In this document: one piece after another, positions 44,470 through 55,678 of the stretch | Numbering within the stretch: the stretch's first letter is position 1 | How the letters are laid out: every line of letters starts with the position of its first letter | Source: Streptomyces alanosinicus | GTDB lineage: Bacteria; Actinomycetota; Actinomycetes; Streptomycetales; Streptomycetaceae | NCBI RefSeq assembly: GCF_014650595.1 | Contig: NZ_BMVG01000032.1 | Coordinates: 1-64,000, forward strand | Reading direction: 5' to 3' | DNA length: 64,000 nucleotides | Made by a program: the position numbers and the translations under genes | Notes under the pieces: generated by a model | The model's database searches: none | Seen by the model: the letters and a program-made list of their open reading frames with translations, nothing else | Told to the model about the DNA's origin: nothing

Positions 44470-46365
44470 GTGGAGAACCTGATCGCGCTGCTCATCGCGG
44501 CGCCCCTGCTCGGAGCGGCCGTCCTGCTCACCGGCGGTCGGCGCCTGGACCGCGTCGGCCACTGGATCGGCACGCTCCTGTCGGCCGCCTCCTTCGTGTT
44601 CGGCCTGATCCTTTTCGTCGACCTGCTCGGCAAGAACGCCGAACACCGCACGCTGATCAAGCACTTGTTCAGCTGGGTGCCGGTGGCCGGCTTCCAGGCG
44701 GACGCCACCTTCCGCCTGGACCAGTTGTCGATGACGTTCGTCCTGCTCATCACGGGCGTCGGCTCACTGATCCACCTGTACTCGGTCGGGTACATGGAGC
44801 ACGACGAGCGGCGCCGCCGCTTCTTCGGCTATCTGAACCTGTTCCTCGCGGCGATGCTGCTGCTCGTCCTCGCTGACAACTACCTGCTGCTGTACGTCGG
44901 CTGGGAGGGCGTGGGCCTCGCCTCGTACCTGCTGATCGGCTTCTGGCAGCACAAGCCCAGCGCCGCGACGGCCGCGAAGAAGGCCTTCCTGGTCAACCGG
45001 GTCGGCGACATGGGCCTGTCCATCGCGATCATGCTGATGTTCACGACGTTCGGCAGCTTCGCCTTCGGCCCGGTCCTCAGCCACGCGACCCAGGCCTCCG
45101 AGGGCAAGCTCACCGCCATCGGCCTCATGCTGCTGCTCGCCGCCTGCGGCAAGTCCGCCCAGGTGCCGCTGCAGTCCTGGCTCGGTGACGCCATGGAGGG
45201 CCCGACCCCGGTCTCGGCCCTGATCCACGCGGCGACGATGGTGACCGCGGGCGTGTACCTCATCGTCCGCTCCGGAGCCGTCTTCAATGCCGCCCCGGAC
45301 GCACAGCTCGCCGTCACCGTCGTCGGCGCGGTCACGCTCCTCTTCGGTGCGATCGTCGGTTGCGCCAAGGACGACATCAAGAAGGCGCTGGCCGGCTCGA
45401 CGATGTCGCAGATCGGCTACATGGTGCTGGCGGCGGGCCTCGGCCCCATCGGCTACGTCTTCGCGATCATGCACCTGGTGACACACGGCTTCTTCAAGGC
45501 CGGGCTGTTCCTCGGCGCCGGCTCCGTGATGCACGGCATGAACGACGAGGTCGACATGCGCAAGTACGGTGGCCTGCGGACGTACATGCCGGTCACGTTC
45601 ATCACCTTCGGCCTCGGTTACCTCGCCATCATCGGCTTCCCGGGCCTGTCCGGCTTCTTCTCCAAGGACAAGATCATCGAGGCGGCCTTCGCGAAGGGCG
45701 GCACCGAGGGCTGGATCCTCGGCGGCGCGGCCCTGCTCGGCGCGGCCATCACCGCCTTCTACATGACGCGCGTGATGCTGATGACGTTCTTCGGCGAGAA
45801 GCGCTGGCAGCCGGACGAGAACGGCAACGAGCCGCACCCGCACGAGTCCCCGAGGGTCATGAGGATCCCGATGATCGTGCTGGCCGTCGGATCGGTCTTC
45901 GCCGGTGGCCTCTTCAGCATCGGCGACCGCTTCCTGCACTGGCTGGAGCCGGTCACCGGACACAGCGAGGGCCACTCCCCGGTCAGCGCCTGGACGGTCA
46001 CCGGCGCGACCATGGTGTGCCTGCTCGTCGGCGTGGGCATCGCCTGGGCCCAGTACGGCCGCAAGCCCGTACCCGCCGTCGCCCCGCGCGGCTCGCTGCT
46101 CACCCGCGCGGCCCGCCGCGACCTGCTCCAGGACGACTTCAACCACGTGGTCCTGGTGCGCGGCGGCGAACACCTGACGCGCTCCCTGGTCTACGTCGAC
46201 CACACCCTGGTCGACGGTGTCGTCAACGGCACGGCGGCCGGCTTCGGCGGCCTGTCCGGACGGCTCCGCCGGCTCCAGAACGGCTTCGCCCGCTCCTACG
46301 CGGTCTCGATGTTCGGCGGCGCGGCACTCCTGGTCGCCGCGACCCTGCTGATGAGGGCGGTCTGA
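44470..46365 (+). CDS. nuoL: NADH-quinone oxidoreductase subunit L
   Basis: 631-aa Mrp-antiporter-like proton pump subunit with about 16 helices, including the C-terminal lateral helix region. Signature stretches: LYVGWEGVGLASYLLIGFW (glutamate in helix 5), QVPLQSWLGDAMEGPTPVSALIHAATMV and the helix-7 Lys region. Start GTG 44470; an acidic/His-rich loop (DENGNEPHPHESP) precedes the last pumps. 5 nt before nuoM. Confidence 0.97.
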   Translation: MENLIALLIAAPLLGAAVLLTGGRRLDRVGHWIGTLLSAASFVFGLILFVDLLGKNAEHRTLIKHLFSWVPVAGFQADATFRLDQLSMTFVLLITGVGSLIHLYSVGYMEHDERRRRFFGYLNLFLAAMLLLVLADNYLLLYVGWEGVGLASYLLIGFWQHKPSAATAAKKAFLVNRVGDMGLSIAIMLMFTTFGSFAFGPVLSHATQASEGKLTAIGLMLLLAACGKSAQVPLQSWLGDAMEGPTPVSALIHAATMVTAGVYLIVRSGAVFNAAPDAQLAVTVVGAVTLLFGAIVGCAKDDIKKALAGSTMSQIGYMVLAAGLGPIGYVFAIMHLVTHGFFKAGLFLGAGSVMHGMNDEVDMRKYGGLRTYMPVTFITFGLGYLAIIGFPGLSGFFSKDKIIEAAFAKGGTEGWILGGAALLGAAITAFYMTRVMLMTFFGEKRWQPDENGNEPHPHESPRVMRIPMIVLAVGSVFAGGLFSIGDRFLHWLEPVTGHSEGHSPVSAWTVTGATMVCLLVGVGIAWAQYGRKPVPAVAPRGSLLTRAARRDLLQDDFNHVVLVRGGEHLTRSLVYVDHTLVDGVVNGTAAGFGGLSGRLRRLQNGFARSYAVSMFGGAALLVAATLLMRAV

Positions 46366-46370
46366 TACCG

Positions 46371-47942
46371 ATGTCCTTTCCTCTGCTGACAGCGACGGCG
46401 GCGCTCCCGGCCGTAGGGGCCGTCATCACGGCCGCCGTACCGGCCGCGCGGCGCACCGCGGCCAAGTGGCTGGCGCTGCTCGTCTCGCTCGCCACCCTCG
46501 CCCTGGCGGTCACCGTCCTGGTCCGCTTCGACCCGGACGGCGCCCGCTACCAGCTCACCGAATCCCACGCCTGGATCAAGGACTTCGGGGTGCGGTACGA
46601 ACTGGGCGTCGACGGCATCGCGGTGGCACTGATCGCGCTGACCGCCCTGCTGATCCCGTTCATCATCCTCGCCGGCTGGAACGACGCCGACCCGCTGGAG
46701 ACCGGCAGTCGGCGCTGGCGGCCCACCCAGGGCTTCTTCGCGCTGATCCTCGCCGTCGAGGCGATGGTGCTCATCTCCTTCGAGGCCACCGACGTCTTCG
46801 TCTTCTACATCTTCTTCGAAGCCATGCTCATCCCGATGTACTTCCTCATCGGCGGCTTCGGAGACCGCGCCCACGAACACGGCGAGGCGGCGGCCTCGAC
46901 GCAACGGTCCTACGCGGCCGTGAAGTTCCTTCTCTACAACCTGGTCGGCGGCCTGATCATGCTGGCCGCGGTGATCGGCCTCTACGTGGTCGCCGGAAAC
47001 TTCAGCCTCCAGGAGATCGCCCAGGCCCGCGCGAGCGGTTCGCTGCACATGGCGACGAACACCGAACGCTGGCTGTTCCTCGGCTTCTTCTTCGCCTTCG
47101 CGGTCAAGGCGCCGCTGTGGCCGCTGCACACCTGGCTGCCCAACGCCATGCAGGAGGCCACCGCCCCGGTCGCCGTCCTGATCACCGCGGTCGTGGACAA
47201 GGTGGGCACGTTCGCGATGCTCCGCTTCTGCCTCCAGCTGTTCCCGGAGGCCAGCAAGTGGGCGACGCCCGCCATCCTCGTCCTGTCCCTGATCAGCATC
47301 GTCTACGGCGCGCTGCTCGCCGTCGGCCAGCGGGACATCAAGCGCCTGGTGGCGTACGCGTCGATCTCCCACTTCGGCTTCATCATCATGGGCATCTTCG
47401 CGATGACCAGCCAGGGCCAGTCCGGGGCCACGCTCTACATGGTCAACCACGGCATCTCCACGGCCGCGCTGATGCTGGTCGCCGGCTTCCTGATCTCCCG
47501 GCGCGGCTCCCGGCTCATCGCCGACTACGGAGGCGTGCAGAAGGCCGCCCCGGTCCTCGCCGGCACCTTCCTGATCGGCGGTCTCGCCACTCTCTCCCTG
47601 CCCGGACTCGCCCCGTTCGTGAGCGAGTTCCTGGTCCTGGTCGGCACGTTCGCGCGCTATCCGGCGATCGGCGTCATCGCCACCTTCGGCATCGTCCTCG
47701 CCGCGCTCTACACCCTCGTCCTGTACCAGCGGACGATGACGGGCCCGGTGAAGCCCGAGGTGTCCGCGATGCCTGACCTCCGCGCGCGTGAACTCGTGGT
47801 CGTCGCCCCGCTGATCGTGCTGTTGATCTTCCTCGGCGTCTACCCGAAGCCCGTCACGGACATCGTCAACCCGGCGGTCAAGCAGACCATGTCCGACGTA
47901 CACAAGACCGACCCCAAGCCCTCGGTGGAGGCGGCCAAGTGA
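46371..47942 (+). CDS. nuoM: NADH-quinone oxidoreductase subunit M
   Basis: 523-aa antiporter-like proton-pumping subunit with about 14 helices. Conserved: FFEAMLIPMYFLIGGFG (helix-5 Glu), KAPLWPLHTWLPNAMQEATAP (partly), and AYASISHFGFIIMGIFA. ATG at 46371. Stop overlaps nuoN GTG by 4 nt. Confidence 0.97.
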   Translation: MSFPLLTATAALPAVGAVITAAVPAARRTAAKWLALLVSLATLALAVTVLVRFDPDGARYQLTESHAWIKDFGVRYELGVDGIAVALIALTALLIPFIILAGWNDADPLETGSRRWRPTQGFFALILAVEAMVLISFEATDVFVFYIFFEAMLIPMYFLIGGFGDRAHEHGEAAASTQRSYAAVKFLLYNLVGGLIMLAAVIGLYVVAGNFSLQEIAQARASGSLHMATNTERWLFLGFFFAFAVKAPLWPLHTWLPNAMQEATAPVAVLITAVVDKVGTFAMLRFCLQLFPEASKWATPAILVLSLISIVYGALLAVGQRDIKRLVAYASISHFGFIIMGIFAMTSQGQSGATLYMVNHGISTAALMLVAGFLISRRGSRLIADYGGVQKAAPVLAGTFLIGGLATLSLPGLAPFVSEFLVLVGTFARYPAIGVIATFGIVLAALYTLVLYQRTMTGPVKPEVSAMPDLRARELVVVAPLIVLLIFLGVYPKPVTDIVNPAVKQTMSDVHKTDPKPSVEAAK

Positions 47943-49588
47943 GCACAGCAGCCGTCCACAGCCTGTGGACAACCGCGGCCGACCCGATCACGAAGATCCC
48001 GGCGCCGAAGATCGAATACGGACAATTGTCGCCGACGCTGATCGTCCTCGGCGCCGCGCTGGTCGGGGTGCTGATCGAGGCGTTCCTCCCGCGCAAGTCC
48101 CGCTACTACGCGCAGGTGTTCGTCTCCGTCGTCGCCCTGTGCGCCGCGTTCGCCGCGGTGGTCGGGCTCGCGTCCGACGGCTACGGCACCACGAAGGCAC
48201 ACATCGCGGCCATGGGCGCCATCGCCGTCGACGGACCGTCCCTGTTCCTGCAGGGAACGATCCTGCTGGCCGGTCTGGTCGGCCTCTTCACCTTCGCCGA
48301 GCGACGCCTGGACCCGGCCGCGCACGGCAACCGCGTCGACTCCTTCGCGGCGCAGGCCGCCTCCGTACCGGGCAGCGACAGCGAGAAGGCGGCGGTCAAG
48401 GCCGGCTTCACCACCACCGAGGTCTTCCCGCTCCTCCTCTTCGCGATCGCAGGCATGCTGGTGTTCCCCTCGGCCAACGACCTGCTGACACTGTTCGTGG
48501 CCCTGGAGGTCTTCTCCCTGCCGCTGTACCTGATGTGCGCGCTGGCCCGTCGCAAGCGGCTGATGTCGCAGGAAGCCGCGGTCAAGTACTTCCTGCTCGG
48601 CGCCTTCGCCTCGGCCTTCACACTGTTCGGCATCGCCCTGCTGTACGGCTACGCGGGCTCGGTGTCGTACGCGCGCATCGCCCAGGTCGTCGACGGCACG
48701 ATCACCAACATCGACCCGGCATTGGCCAACACCATGGGCAACGACGCGCTGCTGCTGCTCGGCAGCGCCCTGATCGTGATGGGCCTGCTGTTCAAGGTGG
48801 GCGCGGTGCCGTTCCACATGTGGACGCCCGACGTCTACCAGGGCGCGCCGACGCCCGTGACCGGCTTCATGGCGGCGGCCACGAAAGTGGCCGCGTTCGG
48901 CGCGCTGCTGCGTCTGCTGTACGTCGTCCTGCCCGGGATGCGCTGGGACTGGCGGCCGGTGATGTGGGCGGTGGCGATCATCACCATGCTCGGCGGTGCG
49001 ATCGTCGCGATCACACAGACCGACATCAAGCGTCTGCTGGCCTACTCGTCCATCGCGCACGCCGGATTCATCCTCGCGGGTGTCATCGCCACGTCGAAGG
49101 ACGGCGTCTCGTCGGTCCTCTTCTACCTGGCCGGCTACTCCTTCGTGACGATCGGCGCCTTCGCGGTGGTCACGCTGGTGCGCGACGCGGGCGGCGAGGC
49201 GACGCACCTGTCGAAGTGGGCGGGGCTCGGCCGCCGCTCCCCCCTGGTGGCGGCGGTCTTCGCCGTCTTCCTGCTGGCCTTCGCCGGTATCCCGCTGACC
49301 TCCGGCTTCGCGGGGAAGTTCGCCGTGTTCAAGGCGGCGGCGGACGGCGGCGCGGCCCCGCTGGTCGTGGTCGGTGTGATCTCCTCGGCGATCGCCGCGT
49401 TCTTCTACATCCGCGTGATCGTGCTGATGTTCTTCAGCGAGCCGAAGCCCGAGGGGCCGACCGTGGCCGTACCGTCCCCGCTGACCATGGCCGCGATCGC
49501 CGTGGGCGTGGCCGTGACCCTGGTCCTCGGTGTGGCCCCGCAGTACTTCCTGGACCTGGCGAGCCAGGCGGGAGTGTTCGTGCGCTGA
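47939..49588 (+). CDS. nuoN: NADH-quinone oxidoreductase subunit N
   Basis: 549-aa antiporter-like subunit, last gene of the operon. Conserved: LFVALEVFSLPLYLMCAL, KVGAVPFHMWTPDVYQGAP, AYSSIAHAGFILAGVIA. About 14 helices. GTG start. A strong hairpin terminator follows 13 nt after the stop, marking the end of the nuo transcript. Confidence 0.97.
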   Translation: MSTAAVHSLWTTAADPITKIPAPKIEYGQLSPTLIVLGAALVGVLIEAFLPRKSRYYAQVFVSVVALCAAFAAVVGLASDGYGTTKAHIAAMGAIAVDGPSLFLQGTILLAGLVGLFTFAERRLDPAAHGNRVDSFAAQAASVPGSDSEKAAVKAGFTTTEVFPLLLFAIAGMLVFPSANDLLTLFVALEVFSLPLYLMCALARRKRLMSQEAAVKYFLLGAFASAFTLFGIALLYGYAGSVSYARIAQVVDGTITNIDPALANTMGNDALLLLGSALIVMGLLFKVGAVPFHMWTPDVYQGAPTPVTGFMAAATKVAAFGALLRLLYVVLPGMRWDWRPVMWAVAIITMLGGAIVAITQTDIKRLLAYSSIAHAGFILAGVIATSKDGVSSVLFYLAGYSFVTIGAFAVVTLVRDAGGEATHLSKWAGLGRRSPLVAAVFAVFLLAFAGIPLTSGFAGKFAVFKAAADGGAAPLVVVGVISSAIAAFFYIRVIVLMFFSEPKPEGPTVAVPSPLTMAAIAVGVAVTLVLGVAPQYFLDLASQAGVFVR

Positions 49589-49601
49589 CGCACCCGTCGT
49601 C

Positions 49602-49648
49602 CACGCCGCTGCCCGGCACCTCGCTCAGGGGTGCCGGGCAGCGGCGTG
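49602..49648 (+). terminator. Strong hairpin terminator after nuoN
   Basis: A perfect 19-bp GC-rich stem (49602-49620 with 49630-49648; left arm CACGCCGCTGCCCGGCACC) and a 9-nt loop, 13 nt past the nuoN stop. No U-tract follows, as is usual in Streptomyces. Confidence 0.9.
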
Positions 49649-49665
49649 ATCGGATCGGGGCAGTG

Positions 49666-49701
49666 TCCGATGGCACATCCGATGGCGCGTCCGATGGCAC
49701 A
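49666..49701 (+). repeat. 12-bp tandem repeat, three copies (TCCGATGGCACA / ...GCG / ...ACA)
   Basis: Copies at 49666-49677, 49678-49689 and 49690-49701; the middle copy differs in two of 12 positions. The frame is open and in phase with recQ, where it would encode SDGT-SDGA-SDGT after a GTG at 49663. It may be part of a longer RecQ N-terminus or the recQ leader. Confidence 0.85.
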
Positions 49702-49809
49702 CGAGAACAGGTCGGGCCTGTGGATAACTCTGAGGCTGTCGGTCCGGACCCCTATCGTGGAGGCAGCGGTCGAGAGACGACACACGGGGGACCGACGGGG
49801 GACAGGACG

Positions 49810-51801
<1,992 letters not shown>

Positions 51802-51837
51802 CGGGGTGAGCGGGCCGTCCAAGGCGACGGGGGATCG

Positions 51838-53378
51838 TCACAGACCCCGCGTCGCGTAGGCCCTGACGTCCGCGTCCGAGTCGGCCGTCGCCGTGGCGAG
51901 GGCCGCGCGGGCCTCCGCCGTGTCCTGGTGCCGGGCCAGGGCCAGTACGGCCGCCTTGCGCACGTCCGCGTTGGGGTCGGCCAGGGCCTTGGCCAGGGCG
52001 GGTACGGCGGTCTCGGCGGCCGCGGCCGACAGCGCGGTGGCGGCGCCCGAGCGGACCTGCCAGGACGGATCGGACAGCGCGGTTACGGCACGGGCGGCGA
52101 GCGGTGCCGGGCAGCCGGTGCCGGCCAGCGAGGCGAGCGCGGCACCGCGCACCAGCGGATCGGTGTCCCCGCTGAGCCGGTCCAGCGCGGCCGTGACCAC
52201 CTCGCGATCGGCCTCGGCCGGGGGCGCCGAGCCGACGGAGGCCAGCGCCTTGGCCACGGCGACCCGGACCTCCCGGGAGGGATCGTCCGCGGCACCCGCC
52301 AGCGACCGGACCGCGTCGACCGACACGAGCGCCCGCACGGCCTCGGTACGGACGGCGATGTCGGGGTCGCCCAGGGCCGCCGCGAACACCCCGGCCTCGC
52401 CGAGCCGCAGCGCACGCAGCACATCGAGGGCCGCGGCACGGACCACGGGGTCGTCCGCGGTGAGGGCGCCGGTGAGGGCGCGGCCCAGGGCCGGTTCGGG
52501 CGGCAGGGTCTCGACCAGCTCGCGCAGTGAGGCCGCGGCGCTCGCGCGGACACCGGCGTCGGGATCGGCCAGGGCTCCGGCCAGGGCTCGCCCGGTGCCG
52601 GGTGGCACGGTCTCGGTGAGGACCGAGACGGCCGTACGGCGGACGGCGGGGTCGGGGTCGGTCAAGTAGGGCTCGACCAGGCCGAGTTCGGGTTCCGTCT
52701 CGGCGAGCGCCAGCAGTTCCAGCAGCCGGGACGAGGCGGTGCCCGGCGCGCCGGTCCGGTCGGCGAGGGCAGTGGCACGCGCGGCCGTCGGTCCTGCGGT
52801 GACCGGTGCCACCTCGCGCGGCCCGGCCGTGGCCACGTGCTCGGCACGGACCTCGCCGATCCGCCGGGAGGGACCGCCGACCGGCGTGAACTCCTCGACC
52901 GGGACCAGATAAGGAGCCACGGGCCGGGCCGTGAACTCCATCGCACCAGAGGGGGACTTGTGCAGATCGAGATGGTGGAACCAGGAGACGTCGTCGCGGC
53001 CGGGGTGGTCGAGACGGTCGTGGTAGAGGCCCCAGCGGGACTCGGTGCGGGCGAGAGAGGCGCGGGCGGCCATCTCGGCGCAGTCCCGGATGAAGGTGAC
53101 CTCGGCGCAGCGCATGAGCTCGTGCGGGGTGCGGGCGCCCATGGCGGCGATGTCGGCGCGCATCCGCTCGAAGGCCTCCAGGGCGAGGGAGAGCCGCGCA
53201 CCGGACTTCGGCGGTGCGACATAGTCGTTCACGAAACGGCGCAGCTTGTACTCGACCTGGGCTTGCGGCGGGCCGTCCGGGTGGCGCAGCGGGCGGTAGA
53301 TCAACTCACGCGCCTCGCGGACCTGGTCCGCGGGAAGTTCGCCCTCGTAAGCCGTGTACTGGGCGGCGTCCGCGCCCG
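51838..53378 (-). pseudogene. C-terminal part of a broken AprA-like flavoprotein, with HEAT repeats
   Basis: About 513 codons in a different frame from the N-terminal part. It resumes at GADAAQYTAYEGELPADQ (53376) in the reductase capping and helical region (FVNDYVAPPKSGARLSLALEAFERM; ESRWGLYHDRLDHPGRDDVSWFHH). From about residue 200 it has roughly eight HEAT/PBS-lyase-type repeats (DPDAGVRASAAASLREL, DDPVVRAAALDVLRAL, DPNADVRKAAVLALARH). The GADAA segment normally follows the second FAD motif, which is absent from both fragments. It has no obvious start of its own. Convergent with recQ. Confidence 0.75.
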
Positions 53379-54391
53379 GCGTGGAAGGTACCCCGGGTGG
53401 GCCGCTCGGTGGAGTGCAGGATCGACTCCAGCGCGGAGACCGACTCCTCGGGGAGATGACTGAGCTTGAGGTAGACAGGGCCGCGGTCACCGGCGACCTC
53501 GGCCATCATCTGCCCCGACCAGTAGTCGGAGTCGACGAATCGCTCGCCGTGCCGGTTGACCTGGTAGCCGCCGAAGGGGTTGGCGACGTAGGCACAGGCC
53601 GGCCCGTTGTAGTCCTTGATCAGCGGATTGATCTGGAAACACTCGATGCCGGTCAGCTCGGCGCCCGCGTGGTAGGCCATGGCGTACCCGTCGCCGGCGT
53701 TGGTGGGATTCTCGTAGGTGCCGTAGAGGTAGCCGGAGGCGGGCAGGCCGAGCCGGCCGCAGGCGCCCGTCGCGAGGATCACCGCGCCCGCGCGGACGGT
53801 GACGAACGCGCCGGTACGGGTGTGAAAGCCGGCGGCACCCACGGCCCGCCCCCCGGCGGTCAGCACCCGGACCGGCATCACCCGGTTCTCGATCCGGATC
53901 CGCTCCCGCATCTCGCGCCGCCGCAGCTGCCGGTACAGGACCTTTTTGACGTCCTTGCCCTCTGGCATCGGCAGTACGTACGAGCCGGAGCGGTGGACCT
54001 GGCGGACCGCGTACTCACCGTGCTCGTCGTTCTCGAACTTGACCCCGTACGACTCCAGCCGCTGTACCATCGCGAAACCGCGGGTCGCGGTCTGGCGGAC
54101 GGTGGACTGATCGACGATGCCGTCGTTGGCGCGGGTGATCTCGGCGACGTAGTCGTCGGGTTCGGCGCGGCCGGGGACGACCGCGTTGTTGACGCCGTCC
54201 ATGCCCATGGCGAGCGCGCCGGAGTGGCGGACATGGGCCTTCTCCAGCAGCAGCACGCTCGCGCCGCGCTCGGCGGCGGTGAGGGCGGCCATGGTGCCGG
54301 CGGTGCCGCCGCCGATCACGAGGACGTCGCAGGTCAGCTCCTCGGCGTCGGCGACGGCGGGGATGTCCACGGGGGTGGTGGGGATGGTCAC
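53306..54391 (-). pseudogene. N-terminal part of a broken AprA/fumarate-reductase-like flavoprotein
   Basis: FAD-binding fold from the GTG at 54391: DVLVIGGGTAGTMAALTAAERGASVLLLEKA (Rossmann, about 22-52, quoted in part), RHSGALAMGMDGVNNA, VILATGACGRLGLP, NPTNAGDGYAMAYHAGAELTGIE. The layout is nearest to AprA, the APS-reductase alpha-like subunit. After about residue 338 (GTFHAG, near 53378) the frame becomes unrelated Arg/Gly-rich sequence and stops at 53306. True homology continues in another frame from 53376. A deletion of the middle (with the C-terminal FAD motif) best explains this. Last gene of the ferredoxin/ABC operon. Confidence 0.75.
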
Positions 54392-54402
54392 CGGGTTGCC
54401 TT

Positions 54403-55389
54403 TCAGGAGCCGAGCGAGGTGAGGACGTCGCGGCGCAGGGCCACGCGCGCGGGGTCGTCGACGGCCCCACGGTCGCGGGGGCCGGGTACGTCGCGTACGG
54501 CGGCCACCCGGCCGGAGCCGAGCAGGGCCACACGGTCGCCGAGGAAGAGGGCCTCGTCCACGTCATGCGTGACGAAGACGACGGTCGCGCCCGTGCCGCG
54601 GAGCACCTCCACCAGCAGGTCCTGCATGCCGGAGCGGGTCTGGGCGTCGAGGGCGCCGAAGGGTTCGTCCATGAGGACGGCGCGCGGGCTGTCGGCCAGC
54701 GCGCGGGCCAACTGGGCACCGTCGTACAGGGCTTTCGCCTTGCCTTGGTAGGCGAGCAGGCCCGGCCAGGCGACGAACTGCGACAGGGCGTCCACGCTGC
54801 CGGAGGTGAGCGCCGAGGCGCCCACGGCGGGCTGCTGGTTGAGTTTGGAGATGTCCTTGTCCGGGTCGATGCCGGCGCGCTGCAGGGCCCGTACGAGGGT
54901 GCCGTCGGCGGCGGAGCCGATGCTCGTGGAGACCTTCTTGCCCTTCAGGTCCCTCAGGGTGCTGAGTTTCGAATCCGGGGCGGTGACGACGGTGTTGAGG
55001 CCGCCGCGCAGGTTGTAGCCGGTCACCGAGACCAGGCGCGTGGAGCGGCCGAGCTGCTTGCCGCGGGCGGCGTTGAGCAGCAGCGGGAAGTCGCCCATCG
55101 AACCGATGTCGATCTTGCCGGCTGTCATTTGCGCGGTGATCGGGGCGCCGGTGGCGTAGTCCTGCCAGTCGACCTTGTAGGTGTGGCCGTCGTGCAGGGA
55201 GTCGAGCTGCTTCTCGAAGGAGCCGAGGGAGCGGAGCAGGGTGCCCGCGGTGACGGTGTTGATGGTCTTGGACTGGTAGCCGACGGTCACGGTGATCGTG
55301 GAGCCGCTGCCCGCTTCGGCGCTGCTGCCGCAGGCGGACAGGGGGAGGAGGAGAACGGCTGCGGATGCGGTGAGTGCTGTTCGTTTCAT
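54403..55389 (-). CDS. Chimeric gene: ABC substrate-binding lipoprotein fused in frame to the C-terminal half of an ABC ATPase
   Basis: 328 aa from the ATG at 55389 (RBS GAGAGGGA). Residues 1-225 are the start of an SsuA/TauA/NrtA-type lipoprotein: signal with lipobox LPLSAC, GYQSKTINTVTAGTLL, DIGSMGDFPLLLNAARG, LKGKKVSTSIGSAADGTLVRAL, WPGLLAYQGKAKALYDGA. Residues 226-328 are the end of an ABC ATPase: QLARALADSPRAVLMDEPFGALD (Walker B, D-loop, in part), THDVDEALFLGDRV (H-loop His). There is no Walker A, no LSGG, no permease. The junction is near 54714. A deletion from inside the binding-protein gene, across the permease, into the ATPase gene explains it. Not expected to function as a transporter. 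Confidence 0.85.
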   Translation of the reverse strand: MKRTALTASAAVLLLPLSACGSSAEAGSGSTITVTVGYQSKTINTVTAGTLLRSLGSFEKQLDSLHDGHTYKVDWQDYATGAPITAQMTAGKIDIGSMGDFPLLLNAARGKQLGRSTRLVSVTGYNLRGGLNTVVTAPDSKLSTLRDLKGKKVSTSIGSAADGTLVRALQRAGIDPDKDISKLNQQPAVGASALTSGSVDALSQFVAWPGLLAYQGKAKALYDGAQLARALADSPRAVLMDEPFGALDAQTRSGMQDLLVEVLRGTGATVVFVTHDVDEALFLGDRVALLGSGRVAAVRDVPGPRDRGAVDDPARVALRRDVLTSLGS

Positions 55390-55403
55390 GATGGTTGTCC
55401 CTC

Positions 55404-55631
55404 TCACCGCAGCAGGTAGGGCATGTTGACCGTGACGGCCCCGGTGGGGCAGCGGGCCGCGCAGGGGCCGCAGTACCAGCACTCGTCGACGTGCATGTAC
55501 GCCTTGCCGTTGGTCTCGTCGATGGCGAGGGAGTCCAGCGGGCACATGTCCACACAGAGCGTGCAGCCGTCGATGCACTTCGACTCGTCGATGGTCACGG
55601 GCACGTCGGCCCGCTGGGGCGCCAAGGGCAT
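55404..55631 (-). CDS. 2x[4Fe-4S] ferredoxin, AprB-like
   Basis: 75 aa. Two cluster motifs: CIDGCTLCVDMCP (19-31) and CWYCGPCAARCP (about 51-62). The first site has C-x3-C spacing. AprB-like ferredoxins pass electrons to or from AprA-type flavoproteins, and an AprA-like gene lies at the end of this operon. ATG at 55631. It is 14 nt before the chimeric ABC gene and appears intact, though its partner is broken. Confidence 0.9.
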   Translation of the reverse strand: MPLAPQRADVPVTIDESKCIDGCTLCVDMCPLDSLAIDETNGKAYMHVDECWYCGPCAARCPTGAVTVNMPYLLR

Positions 55632-55678
55632 GACGGTCTCCAGGAGAAGCGCAGGCAGGAAGGGGTGCCGGCGGGTGG

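Noticed and set aside
47965..49662. Very long continuous frame leading into recQ
   Set aside because: The part before 49663 is the out-of-frame shadow of nuoN (Arg/Gly/Pro-rich); only the region from 49663 or 49810 can belong to RecQ.
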